The notes under the pieces: generated by a model | What the model saw: the letters and a program-made list of their open reading frames with translations, nothing else | What the model was told of the DNA's origin: nothing | The model's database searches: none | In this document: one piece after another, positions 36,301 through 51,300 of the stretch | Numbering within the stretch: position 1 is the first letter of the stretch | Layout of the letters: each line of letters opens with the position of its first letter | Program-made: the position numbers and the translations under genes | Source of the DNA: Phoebastria nigripes | Lineage: Eukaryota > Chordata > Aves > Procellariiformes > Diomedeidae | Assembly: GCA_035582835.1 (NCBI GenBank) | Contig: JAYKAV010003066.1 | Coordinates: forward strand, 1,732,122 to 1,796,121 | Length of the DNA stretch: 64,000 nt | Reading direction: 5' to 3'

Positions 36301-39300
36301 ATAATCTTCAACATGTTAGCACAGAACAATTTGGTTCTGTCAGGCTGTCGGCCTAGAATGTGGCAGTGTTGTATAAAGATATCCGAGTTACCTGCCATAA
36401 CTGCATCAGCACATCATTGTACCTAAGGTAATTAGTCACACTTTTCAACAACACTTAGTCAAAGCCCTACATTACTTCCCCTTCCAGTCAAAACTGGTTT
36501 GGTATCTCCACACTGTACTGTAGTACACTGCATTAACAGTATAAGTGAGATACCAGAGGAACTTTTGGATAACTTCAACAGAAAAATAGGGTTTTTTCAT
36601 TAAGATACCTTGATCCTTATTTCTTTTTCAGAAATCTTCTTTTGCTTCTCCACTTCTTTTCTTTTACGTCTTTCTTCTTCTCTGCGCTTCCTTTTCTCTT
36701 CCTCCCGCAGACGTTTCTTCTCCAATTCTCTCCGCCTTCGTTCTTCTCTTTTCTCTTCTCGTATTCTCTGAAGAGTTCAAAATGATTAATTGTAAATTGT
36801 CCAATGGAAAACCATGTGAAACATAAATGTTGAACTTCAGGCAAAAGTCTGAACGTACCTGCTTTTCTAATTTTCTATTTTTAATATATTCCAAAAGGGG
36901 TGTTGTTCTTCTAGCTAAAACACAAAAAATTTGCGATATAGTGTTCAACTCCTAAAATATGTACTCATTTCTTTACAGTACTAACCCCTTTTTTCTAGCT
37001 TTATCTGCAAGGGAGCTAAATAGTTAATAAACCTACTTAGTTTATATATTTTTGAAGGCATTCCCATCATTCCATTTTAGAAACCCTTTGTTGTTTTTTT
37101 TCTGTTATGGTTAGAAGCAACAGAGATATGTTGCATGATTATTTAATGTTTAATTAAAAATCGTATCTTTTCAGTTCAGAGAATGGCTTTTTTCTCTGGC
37201 TCATCAAATGGTTATTTACCAAAAAGGAAAGAAATCTGTTCAGAATCTATTCCTACATTTTAATTTTGTACATCAAAACCTAGCTATATTGCTGTTCATA
37301 TACAGCCCACATTACTGTAATCTCACATAGCACTCTTCAATCCCAGATTTCAAAGTACATCATGAAGGAAACATTTTCATTCTCATATAACATTTCCGTT
37401 TAACTACTATTTAGCATTCACCTCTCCATGGGAAAACGGGATGAGTAAGAGATAAGTGGTTTGTCCCAGGTTACACAGCAAAGTATCAGCAGATTCAATA
37501 AAACTCTGGCTTCCCAAATAACAAATAAAATGCCTCATCTACTGGATCACACAGCCATTCTTATGTTACAGAGCTGTCTCCACACTCCAAAATCTAGCCT
37601 AAGCCACCTGCCTGAACCACCCCCAAATTCTACAGAAAGTTGAACATCATCAAATTCTATATCATGTATAGCGTTCATGACTGTCAATATTGAATTCAAA
37701 CTTGAATTCATGTACTTATAGCTGTGAGTAGTTACAACAAATTTTGTCAGTCTTAGATGTCCCAGGATGGAGTTACAGAAAATGTTTACTACTAGAAATT
37801 GCTCTACAGTTATTTATAGGACTCTTCCTCAAACCAGAAGAAAATTTCACTATTGGAATGCATGACAGGGTTTGGAAGAAAAAAAAAAAGAACACAAAAA
37901 GGAAGAAATAGAAGAAGTTTTCTTCAAATTTGAAATGGCATAGCCAAAATCTAGACACAATTCGTATCCCAAAAACATGTGAATGTTTTGTCTTGAAAGT
38001 GTGAATACCCTGGGGGCAACCCATTTGTTAATGATAAAACCTTGTTACGCAGTTATGAATGGGAAGGCTTAATAGGATTCAGTATTCATTTTTAGCAAAT
38101 GTCACTGGTCAAAAACAACCACCAAAAAAGACTGTTGATTTGAGATCTTCCTCTTTCCCTAGATTCCTCATGCTACCCCCCACCCCTCTCTCCCACCTGC
38201 CCATAATTTTTCACAAATTTTAGGTCCCCAGCACCCTCCCTACCAGTCTCTCAGATCTGCAGCTCTGCCTCTCTCTCCTGCTCCCAGAAGTTCCCCTGTC
38301 TGAGCAGTGTCTGCCTCTGGGCACTTTTACATGCTGAAAGTGATCACAAATTGTAACTGGAGGGTCTGGGGAAAGGATAAGCTGCACTGGGAGCCCAGAA
38401 CTTGACCCTAGTCATGACTAAGGCTGTGATGCAAGAGGTTTCATCAGAAATTATAACTTGAAGTTCAAGGGACAGAGGTAGTGTGGTGAGTACTATCAAA
38501 AGAGGAGGGCAAAAAAGAATGTTTATCAAACCTGAATCTTACCCATCTTATTTACGGGTCTCACTGCAGATAAAAATCTGAGAGGTTTTTCTTAAAATGT
38601 TTAAGAAATTTTAAAGGAAAATAAATTACAAAACGAAGACCTGTGTCAGCAATAACTTTTATATTTTATCTTGCTCTCTACAAACAAGCCAGAAGAATGA
38701 GCTTACCTTCATCTTGTTACAGAGAAAATCTGTTTTATATCTCTCTGTCACATTGAAACTGATGAGCTAATGCATCTGACATGATGCATAAAACATGTTG
38801 GTTTGCGGTAACACTACCTGGAGAAACGCTGAGAATGTGAGGCCCAATTCTGCCAACAAAGTCCTGGGCACGTCTTTCATTGACTTCAGTAGGAGTAACA
38901 CCTTTGAAACTGGACATGCAACTCAACCCTTACATAATTTTGCTATAATCACGCTATCCACTGAAGTAATCTTTGTTTTTATATGGATAACGGTCACAGT
39001 TTTGAATAGCAGAAAAAATAAAGCAACTAATTTGATTTCCTGTGATTTAACAGAAACAAAACATTAAAACTCCTAATGTAAAGCTGCCTTCAGCCAATAT
39101 CGTTACTCAGAAATCTGCAACTCTCAAGACTAATCATTTTCATTGCTAGAATATTTTTAAGTTAATAAATCTTTCTTGAAATTGTAAACTTTTTGTAAAT
39201 TGTAAACTTCTTAGAAAATTTTGACTGCTTTTACTCTGCTGTCAAATACTAGGGAAGGCTTGAGGTAAATAAAAATTGTTAGGGAACTTCCCTATCTAGA

Positions 39301-42300
39301 AAAGCAACAAACAAGTTTTATTGATAACAGAATTATCTAAATGTCTGTACTTCTAACATTTCCATTTCCTCTAAATTATTTAAGTTCAAAATCTCTCCAG
39401 TCAACTATTAATTTATGCATATGAATAATAATCAATGCCACTACAGAAATGCTTGTCACAGGCAGGGACAAACAGACAAACAGCAGTTAACAAGTGACAG
39501 GACAAGAGGAAACGGCCTCAAGTGGCGCCAGGGGAGGTTTAGATTGGATATTAGGAAAAATTTCTTCACTAAAAGGGTTGTCAGGCATTGGACCAGGCTG
39601 CCCAGGGAAGTGGCTGAATCACCATCTCTGGAGGTATTTAAAAGACATGTAGATGTGGCACTTAGGGACATGGTTTGGTGGTGGACTTGCCAGTGCTAGG
39701 TTAATGGTTGGACTCAATGACCTTAAAGGTCTTTTCCAACCTAAATGATTCTATGATTCTATGATTCTATGATTCTGTTCTATGATTCTAATCAAAAGCA
39801 GTGGCTACTTTTACACTGTAAAGAAATAATAGCAAAGGTCGATTTTTTTTTTCCTGTTCGATTGTCACACCTAGGGAAAGAGTAAGTGTTCTGCAAGTCG
39901 TCACCTGGAGATACAGCACATCAATATTCCATGTCATCTTGAAAGCTGCATACTGGCATTGAAGATTTCAGTGCTGATCTAACTAAAGATTCCCCCCGAG
40001 ACTGTGAAAGTCATGCTGCATGCATACAGAAAACAAGGTGTTGCCTTACTTTCAAAGCTTTTGCAGAATCTTGACCGTGAGAACAAAGAGAGATCATTTC
40101 ATGTTTCTCAATAAAAGCATCTAATATCAGGGATCAATTGTTAAGTATTCAGCTATTTGATCTTTTAAAAGTAAATCTTCCATCTTTTAATACATCTGTA
40201 AGTATTCAGAAGTATTAAGGACCTATTTCTGAAGCCACTGAGCATGCAAAACTTCCAGTGAAGTCAAGTGATTCCATGCATAGAGACTTAAAAGAATAGG
40301 CTGGACGCTTCCTGTCGCTACTTGGCTGGATAACAAAAATTTAACTGCAATAATCTCAATCTCTGTTAGACTGAACAGGTCAGCTCTTGCAGGTTATATC
40401 ATAAAGGTATAAAAATAAGATATTTAATATTCTCAGTAACAAGAAAAATCAAGAAAACAGACCAATGAGTTCCCTTGTTTTGGCCTCAATCTCTCCCAAA
40501 AGAATCTCAGGATTGGCACAGATTTTCTCTTCATCAGCACAATAACTCTCTAAAAATTTCCTATATTCTGGATCTGTGAAGAAAAATTTTTGAATTATGT
40601 TAATACTTTGCAATGCATGACAGAAATGGAATCTATTTTCCACTGTGATGCCAAGAAAATATGTTTACCGTCTTCAATGCTCCCAGCTTTGGCATCTTTC
40701 TTCTTCAGCTTCTTTTTTGAAATCTTCTGGAATGGAGCAAATTCAACCACTGCAGGATACTCCAAACCTTAAAAGAGATCAATGCTTAATTTTTTGAGAG
40801 GGGAGAAACATTCCTTATATTCAAGTTAGATTTCCAAAACACTTGAAACTTGTGTTGGGCAGTCTTACTTGAAATCAAAGGTGAATGTTTCTACAATCCT
40901 ATCTTAAACTTCTAATGAAAAATTACATGTAGCAGTATTTTAGATTCAAAACAAAACACATTTATAATTATATACATAAATATTAAATATTTTTTCAACA
41001 TGCTAACAAAGACTGTCAGAATGAAGACGACTACTGTTGCACAATAAAATTCTTGCATTATCATTTATAATTCCCTTTTAATTCTTCATAGATATTCATT
41101 GATTAGAAAAATGTACATAAAATCTCAGCCTGACAAGTCGTAAGTACTACTGGGAAATTAATCTGAAACAACTGATTTGCTTCTGTAAAGTTTTGTTGCC
41201 AAAAAGCTTAAAAAATAAGTAAATGCTGGGTAATATGCAATAATAAAACATACCACCTTCTTTCAGAACCAAAACTGTAAAACTCAGCATATAGAATTGT
41301 GTGAAACTTCTTTTTTTCTGTTTATGATGGACTATGCAACTTCTTGCCTGTGTTTACTGGCATGGATTCTTTGTTTTGAATTCTGCCTTAATTACTGGAT
41401 TCTTCTTTGGACTGGAGTCAGAACTGTGTGTAGCTTTTCAATTTCGCCTGGTTTCCACTTGCAGCAGGTTCAAGATTACACTTTGCTCAAGTCCACTGAA
41501 AACTTGACTTAAATCTGCTAGAACATTTGTTAACCTTATTGAACCTGGTAATCCTTGTTTTAATTTTAGCCTCATAAATGCAATGCTGCCATAAGCCTCA
41601 CCAGAGGGCACCTTCGATCAAAACTTGTGCTCTTTATTTGCACAAACAATCATGTCAAACTGGCCAGCTGCGTCCAAGCTCAGTTTTGCAATGAACAGAA
41701 TATTCTAGCTTCAGTCCAGCATAACACTGAAGAACGTGCTTAATTTAGACGAAGTGAAGTCTTGGCAGAATCATAAAAAGTTTCTTTCTAGTTTTTCATC
41801 TAAAACACCCAGAATTTGAAATCTGGGAATCACACACTGCGAGGAATGTGTTGTTCTCCATCTCTAGGAAAATCCATCCAAATCTGATTAAGTTAGAAGC
41901 CTATAAAATATCTCAGGTAGGAAATGCTGAAGAGGAACTTGTTAGTTTGACAGACAGCTTCTTTAGAGATCAACTCTCCAGTAGGAGTGGACAGGAAGGA
42001 CTACTTTTTGCAGGACCTCCGCAACATTGAGTGTACAGAATAGACAATGTCTGTACAAGAAACCCACAAATCTATGTCTGTTTTATACAACCCACGCAAT
42101 TTTTTACAGAAGGTATGAGTGAATGAGGCAAGGAACTGCTACAGGGAAGGCACCATTTCTTGGCTATGGCAGTTTCACGCTACTGTAGGAGACCTGGATT
42201 TATCCACACCTACATTACAGAGTTTTTCTTTACTGTTGGGCAAACTTCTGCAGACTGAACATTTTAAAGATGCCAACCAATTTTGTCACTCTTGTTCTTG

Positions 42301-45300
42301 GAACTCAACTCAAGATGTCTGCAAATGCTCTAAAAAGTCAAGCTGTACATATCTCAAAGTGGGCAACCAAAATGACGAAGTCAAGTTTTCCTCTTGCTTT
42401 TTCAAAATCGGAATAAGTCTTTATCTCACAGAAACACACTGAAGATGTAACAATTCATGCTTGCAATGTGTTCAGTTACTGTTGTGATGAATTGTGAAGT
42501 TTGCGTAAGATAATTTTCTTAATAGGATCTTGATAGTGTATTGCTTAAGGTACAAGAATGCAGATAAAGCATGCACACCACACAGACAAGCAAGACATGT
42601 CTTGCAAAGCATGGACAGATATATTTCACACTTCATTATCTTTTAAGTACTAGATTTTAATATATTTTTATGTAATTAACTGTATATTGAGAAAAAAAAC
42701 TGGCATAATTAGCAAAAAGGAAATAAATTAATGTCCTAAAATAGTATATGTACACATACACATTTAATATCTTACAAATAGTCCAACCTTTATTATCAAT
42801 GAAGACATAGCCATCAAAGCGATCTCTAAAAAGAAGGATGTCCTCAGGATTTCTAAAGTTAATGTAGGCTCTTGAGTAGAGATGAGGATAAAGGCTGCAA
42901 CAAGAAACAATTTTATTTTCCGTTATTTACTATTCTGTTCAGGAAAAAAGTAAAACTAGAAGGATCACACTGCAATTCTCATCTTCTTTGAGAAATGGCT
43001 ACCTTAAACATGCATATCAAAGTCTTTACATATACATATCTAATGATATATATGACAAAAAGTAACTGAACAACTGAGTTCCTGGATACAACTGTGAAAT
43101 TTATTCTGAACTGAGACAAGTATTTCCAGTTTGTTTTGTTTCCCTAAATTGCAGAGCATACGCTTCCATTGTGCAGGATCAAAGCTTTCAGTCTAGTATT
43201 TCATGATTTAAGAGGTATGAATAACAGCAGTGCTCTTGGGGAACTTCTTGGGCATGCTAAGTCTTCTGTCACTGAAACAGGAGAAGGTAAGTAAAAGCTC
43301 CCAGTGAAAGGGCAGTTGCCAAGCTGTCGCTGTATTTAAAGAAATTCCCACCTTTAAGAAAGATTAAATAACCTAATAATTGGCAAGATAATCCACTGAA
43401 TTACATACAAATAAATAAACTCCATCTGACATACATGCGTATGAATATATATGCAATGTCTAGTTGTGAAGAACAATTAATTACTGTGAAAATCCAAAGC
43501 ACTTCTAGCAAAAGAAAGAACAGGTACTTACCTAAAATAATTCTGATTCTTCAAGAATTTATTGGCATAGATCCCACTCCAAGGGTAAACGTTTAATGTG
43601 CCTGATAAAAACCTCAGGGTTGGCACACCACCAACCCCAATGAAACTAAGGTAATTTAATGAATTACCACCCATCAGCTAAGTTACTGTGAGTCATGGCA
43701 TATACGTGCTTTAAACCCCTGCAACTGTGACATAAAAGTTTGGCTTAAACTGCCTTCAATGATGGCTATGTATTACGCCAGGTTTTGGAACATATCTGAA
43801 CACAAGCCCGTAACTTTAAAATACCTATGTTCATAATACTATTTCCACACATGGCCTGTCTTCAGACAAACTCACCACCAGCAGCAGGAGACAATAAACA
43901 CACACAGTTGCAACCATATTTCAATCCCATAGCTATTTCAGAATCGGATTTCACAACGAGTGAGAAAGAGCAAAAATATGGGTTGGATCACGAGCCACAC
44001 ACATGGCAGCTCAAAGCAACACAGTTACTACAAACGAAGTAATTTTTTCTTTTTCAAATGTGCATCCATATGGATTCCACTTTGGGTGTTAGAAGGTGAC
44101 CATAAAGAGCAATGCTGTTAATAACTAACCAATGATTTTGTAAACCCACCAAATTTGTGTTTGATATTGTAGCCAAGAGAAATGTTTAACAAAAAACTAG
44201 AGAGCTTTTTTCATTTAGATGTTTTGCAAATACCAGCTATGGAATGTTTCTACAGCATGCAGAGGATAAACCTTCTAATTCTAAGGAAGAGCTATTTCAT
44301 CCATATATACTCACTATATTTTGATATTCTAGGATGGTAACAGCATTGAGTGAACTGTAAGCAGGCAACCACAAAAATGCCTGCTAGGGCATCGCTAGGG
44401 CTATGCTGCTGACACAACGCAGTGCTGAGAGACGCTACAAGCATGGCATGCTCCCTCATCCGCCACAGCCTACACTGATGCCACACAGCTATGGACTGCC
44501 TGCAAGCAACCTCTAGATGGCTTGACCAAATGAGCAGGGTGGCACATGGCTTGTGTTTTGTCATGGCGTTCTGCAAACCCTGCAGAGTCCTCTCTGATCA
44601 GATTTGCAAACCTCCAGCCTGCACGTGCAACACAGGGTGGCTGTGGAGTTACAACCAAGATGCAAAGCAGACGAAACAAGCCAGCTTCCTTCTCATCAAA
44701 GAAAGAAAAAAAAAAAAAAAAAAGTAACACTTTTCATAATTACATACAGTTAAAAAAAAATCTTTAAAAAAGGCCTACAAGTGTAGGGGGAAAGGGGAAA
44801 ATTTTGTTGTGGCAATCTATAGCTCTGCTGAAGGAAACGTCTGTGCCAGCTGGAACAGTGAAGTAGTCTCTTTAATAACTGGTTGCTCCCGGGAAGTAAA
44901 CTTCCTTCTCTGACAGGTTAACAGGACGATTCTTATGTTTCATGTTCTTTGATGTTTAAATTAGATGCCTGATATTAGAGATTGATATGATTATACACTT
45001 GAAGTGCTCAAGATTCACAAGACAAAAACAGGAATCTTGAAGGAGCGTTATTTTTCAGCCCAGTTATTATTATCTGAGATTGGGAAACTGAGTTTCAGTT
45101 CCTAGTCTAACCAACTATTTCAGTGTTTTGTACATCTTCAGTTTTTGTAAAATACTAAAACTTTCCGTAGATCAAAGACTGAGACTCAGACAAGTGTCCC
45201 AGCCACTACATTATTGTGGCACTTCTTCTCTGTCTCAGTGCACGGCAAACAGCTTCATCAGATAGTTGGATTTTTTTTTTTCTGCAGTTAACTCAGAACC

Positions 45301-48300
45301 TTATGGTTGGGCACATAACCATCGTGAAACAGAACTGCAAATATAAAGCTATTCCTTCCTTGTTTCCTTTAGCTTGTACATCAATGCCATCTGTTTCATC
45401 TGCTTTGGCAACACAATCTTTTCCTGGTACACAACATAGTATTTTTCTAACATTTTCAGCTTAGGCTTACCAGAGTGAGTATCTTTCGAAACAAGAGAAA
45501 CATTTGGTATGGTTATTAAGCATTTATTAGTAAGAAAAAACTGAGTCTGAAATGTATGAATGGGACTCTCGGAAGCACAGATTTAGAATTTACCTTGCAA
45601 ATAAGGGATCCAATGTTGTTGCTATACNTTATTACATCTTCAAGAACTTCATTCACATCAGCAGAAACATACAAAAATATAAAAGCATGCTTGTGCACAG
45701 TAGGATATTGATGTGCACAGTAGCACAATAAAATAGGATTGTCTGTCCATTATTGTTGCTATGTATCAGGGTAGAAGGTTGTAGAAACATGGCTGCGACA
45801 ATGCTTAGCAATTACAGGTTCCTTCTCTGATGGAGCCACTTCCACAAATCAAAGACTTCATTCTCATACGAGAAACATATGAGCAAGTTAGATGTCAGAG
45901 TGCTTAGTGTATAAAAGCCTGATCGCCGAGTGTTTCAGACCCCTGTCTTAGGCTTTCTACCCAGCGAAGTGTGCAGTGTGCCTAAAAACATGCATAAAAT
46001 TCACTCTCTAAATGGGAAGCTAACTAAATGTAGCAAATTGGAAATGCTTAGCACTGGCCTGTGTATGAAACGGTATGTCTCTTACTCTGGGTTTCAGACA
46101 CCTGACTTCCAACTGCAGCTCCCACACGTCCACCCACCCTGGATTCCCTCTTCACCTATCTGCTGAAAACCCACCAGAGTGACAGCCCAGCAAAGAATGC
46201 ACGGGGCTTCACAGGGCCACAGGGACTCTGTGGCTCATACCCTCTCCTAGGAAGAAACAGTCCTGCTCTACTTTTGTACTTTATATTCAGCAGTCATTGG
46301 AAAAAATACAGCTTTTGCTCTTCAGGATTTTGCCATCCAGCTGAGTCCTACAGAAGGGCCACTGGACTCTGTGTGCCTCCTCCTTTTTTCAAGTATCTAC
46401 CAGCATAGATTTCATTTGGGATTTGAAATTCAGTTTTGAGGTTGCATGGTTAGTTTTATAATTAGACAGCTGGTTCTATTTTGCCATATGTTTGCTGTCT
46501 ATAATGCTGCTTTCCATCCATATCCTGTTTTGGACAGATGCACTGCACATGATGTTGGCATCTCTGGGATATCACTTAGAGTAACCTCTATGGAAATAAC
46601 CCAGATGAGTCTGACTATACACATTTCTTCAGTACAACACACAGTTTCTTTGTTTTCTGCTGTGCATTCAAGAGTATTCAATCTTTTAGGTTACGTGTAT
46701 TTCTATAATACTTAGTCTATCATCTCTTTAAACCCTTACTTTTATAGCAATTTTAGTAACAAACACATTCTAATAGTTTACTTCTTCTACAAACTATCTT
46801 TTAACACAATTGTATAAAAAGATTTGTACACAGGAAAGCAGTTTTAAATAGTTATCTACAGTATAAACAGCTACATGTAAACTATAAAAACAGCCATCAC
46901 ATCTTAGTAAAAATACTTACCAACTTATCAGTCATGGTGTGTGTATATATCTATATATAAACATATATACTTACATGTATATAAATTTAAAGATATAGAT
47001 CTCTACATCTAAATTTTGGAGTGTTAAATAAAATCCTCCATCCATTCATATATCACATAATAATTTCTGATCAAACGGATAACTCATCACCTACATTGCA
47101 TGTCAAGCTAAAATCCACTGGCCTTCATCCTCTTGTCTCTCACCTTCTGTGGTCATTCACAGTGGATGGAACTCGCATAATTTTCAATTAACGTAGCCTT
47201 CCCTTTTTACAGATATAAATGAGCACAATTTGCCCGGCAGTGGAGAAGCAGAAACACTATGCAGTTGTGATGACAGACTGTCACTCGTTCCATCCAGAAC
47301 ATAGTAGTGGCAGTTCCCTTGAAGCACTAAAGGTGCTGCCCCTTCAGAGCTGCAGTTCCTGGGTGCATACCGCCATCCTACAGCGTTAATGCTAATTGCC
47401 TACAATAATCCTGAGCAAATTTGGGAACAAGTTAGGAAGGGAAAAGGAGTGCTGTTTGCAAGAAGCTTTATCACTGNCTGTGATACACGGCATGGCATCG
47501 ACTATTTGGCTCAGATAAGCAAAGCTCCTGTTCAGATCTCTTTACTTTTATAACCTCACAACACTATTAGTGAGTCCTAGCACTCAGCATTCAGTGCCAG
47601 TCCCGAGGGATGACCCAAATCCTGCAGGGCCAGAGCTCAATCACTTGACTCAAGTTTTAGAAGACTCAGAAACATTTACATGCAGACAAAAAAGAGTATC
47701 TGGAAAAAATAGTTAATATTTGGAGTCTGAGAACAAGATAGACTGTCAGGAAGGCAGAGTCTTTATTATCAGCTATAGATAGTGTGTCTATCCAACAAAC
47801 ATCCCTAAAGGCCGTAGAATCAGCCACAGAAACAGTGTTTTGTTTGTATTTTGATGTCAAGATACAAGAGAGAGTAAATGTAATGCAGTGAATCAGATCA
47901 ATCTGAAAAAATGAATGAAACACAATGCAACGGTCACTTTCTGAAATTATTTTACTGAAATGGATGTAACTGAAAAAGTATTATACATTAATGACATTAC
48001 TTAATCCAATGACATTTTAAAAAGTTTTATAGCTTGCCTATAATAAGACACTGTAAACTTAAAGATAACCTTTAGACTGCAAAAACAGAGAAACTGGAGT
48101 TGATATGCATATCTTGTTTGTTTTGTCCTCTAGGGTAAGATGACCTTGGAAATAAAAATGTAGAAACAGCTGTAGTTAGACCTCTCTAGTCCTCTTTCTG
48201 ACAGCAACTAATAGAGGATGCTTAGAGGAAGTTTATTAAAAAGGGGAAACTATACACTGACACTTCACCTAGTATATAATTTCAGCTACTTGCAGCCTAG

Positions 48301-51300
48301 GGACTTTGTAATACAGAACTTGTATCCTTGTGTTTAATAGGTTTTCATAGATAAATATTTGTCTAAATAAGTATTTGTCTAACTGCTCCTGAACCATTTT
48401 CAACCTCCATCATTTCTGGCATCAATTTCTGACAGGGAGTTCTACAGTTTAGCAGAGTGTTGTGTGAAAAAAAAAGTCTGTACTCCACAGAAATCTGAAT
48501 GAGCTCTTAGAAACTTCTGTTATCTAGAGTTACACAGGATGTGGTTAAACTGAGATGTTACAGCTCTTAAGGCAAATTTGTCTGCTTCTGCATCAAAACA
48601 TTTGTATGCCCGTTTCTCTTTCCAACAAACAGATCCGCTCCACTGACTAGCTTCTCCAAATCATTCTCCTGTTAGGTAACATGAAATTTGCTTTTAATCT
48701 TCCTATGTTTTTACTACCACTGGATTCTCTGGATTGGTTGCCACTGTGCACACGGTACAGGATCTAGAAAAAAGCTAATCAGTGAAAGACAGAGGGCACT
48801 GTAGAGAGAACATGCCCACCTTGTCCTGTAGCTCTTCCTGTTAGCTGGAATGGTGTGAAGACACATCCACAGAGAGTTTTCTGAAATTTTGTGAACTGTC
48901 CATAACATGACAGATTACTGCAACACAATGCTTGATACTCAGAAAAGAGTTCTCCGCTGGATAAGAGGAGACTAAGACTCACTGTATTAATCTTGTCTCT
49001 AACTTACAAATTCTGAAAGTTTACTGTATATTCTAGAGTGTATGAACACATAAAGAGTTAAATCATAAACAGATGTACATGGGTATGTGTCAGCATTCAA
49101 ACAAAGGGGGCAAACGGGGCAAGGTGATCCTGGGCCAGTCAAAGAACAAATAATCAGTTAAGCCAATACTCTGCAGAACTGCAGCTAAATACCCATTTAA
49201 ACTGAGTAGTTTGCTGAAAGAAGTTGCAGCCATACAAACCATGTAAAGATAAACCCATTCTGAAAAAATACATCTTTTGTATGAAATCATTTTTAAGAAG
49301 CAAAATGAAGCAAAAAAAAAAAAGCAAATACGAAACAGTTCACGCTGAAAAATTTAAACTTATACGAAAACACTTTTTCTAGAGAGTTTAAATTTGTGAA
49401 GGCAGAAGAGAACATGAATCCAAAACTCAGGAGGAAGAAAACATTTTTCTCCCAGATCATTATTTTATTACAGGGCTTATACCCAGGACTCAAGGAAACT
49501 GACAACCCAAGTAACAAACATCAGAGATCTCACTGTCCAAAAAAGTTTAAAAATGTGTATTCTTTGCTTGCTGCATCTTGAAGTTTAGTAGCAAAACAAT
49601 ATAAGAAATACAGCTTTATTTTCTTCACACTTTTTGTTATTTTTAATCACCAAGATCTGCTCTTCAGGGCAAACGAATTTTTAAAGTGTTTTAAGCATGT
49701 CCTCATCCCTCTACCAGAATGAGCTACTGTGTCGTATGTGCCATCTAACAAACTTTTTTATATATACAAGTATGTTCTGTCCCTAGCTATATGAAAGTAC
49801 ATGACGAATAACACAGCAAGAAAGAAAACCCACAATAGCTTTCATCAGTAACCTGACATGGATGCAATTAATGAGTGGACAGCAAGATTTTTTGAGTACT
49901 CCAAATTTCATCACATAAAAGTAGAGAGAAAAATGAAACTTTGTAAGTACAACTGTTGTCAGTGCCTTCTCTTTTCTAAGATGGCTGACTCCCTAAATTC
50001 TTATGCCAACAATTGTTCTGGAAAATTAAAATTGTAATTTTTTAACTGTTTCCTGGCATTTGTGCAGCTAAACACACTGAGGACAGAGACACTCTTCTTC
50101 AGAGAATTTTTGGTTTGCCCTTGATATTTTCCCCTTACCAAATGAAGAGCTGGGACAGAAGCCTTAAAGAGACCCATTTGGAAATACAGATGACGAGGTT
50201 CAGAAGAGAAATGTAAGTAACTACAAAGACTTTCAATCAGACCACATACTCATCTTTCCTAATTTCACATCCTTTGTGGTTCTATCAGAAAAACTGAAGC
50301 ACCTACTATTTAGTTGCTGCACATTATATGTAACTACCTAAGTCAGGCAACTGCCATAAAGTTTCACTAAATAGACATTTGTTCCTTTCTGATTGTGGAA
50401 TTGCCTCTGAGAGAACCTATACAGTCAGAGTTAACCATCTAATAACACAGTGGTGGCAAGAAGTGGCAGCATCCTTTCAAATAAAATCAGCCCAGGAACT
50501 AGACCATTCCAAGTGTAATTTGCCACAAACAATTCCCTANGAAGGAGAGGCTATCTGCTCTGGGTGGGGTCACCCTTAACTTTAAAAGTTGGTCAGCAAT
50601 AAACATCCAGGATCCCTCTGTAGTCAATGGAAAGAATCTGGTGCCTGTGGAGGATGATTTATCGCACACTAAGATAGGCTAAGATGGGCAAGATGGATCT
50701 TATACTTTCGTTTTTCAGAACACATGCAGATTTAGCATACAGGGTATTTTGTTTATTTTAATGGTTAAGCTCCTTCTCTCCTGGAAATCGTTTTGTTCAA
50801 AAGGGAATCCTATTTTACCACTGTGATACTGAGTAAATTATAGAAATATACTAGCAATTCTGATTTGTTTTAAATCAACCACTATTTCTTTTTTTTAGTT
50901 TTGAATGAGACAAAAATTAATAAAACTGGATTATTTGAAAAATTGTATGAAATAAATACAAAAACATGTAAGCAAACAAAGAAACTGAGCTCAAACGGCA
51001 CTCATGAAAAAACTTCTGTGATATTTGCCCTAGGTTGACTCTTTCACAGCTGATAAAACAGTCTGCTGCATTTTACCAATGAAGGTTAAAAGAAACATCA
51101 GGGTTTCAAACCAAATTATGCCCTATTCATATACAAAAATTTTCTGTTTTAAAATCACCGGTGTAAAAGAAAAGGGCAGGAATGCATTGTCTCTGCATAT
51201 GTATCCAGCTTTTCAGAAATATTTTAAGTAACGCAACAAAACTAACAAAAAGTGAAAAAATATGTGATTTGGTATGTCTAAAATACCTTAATTAGGTTTT

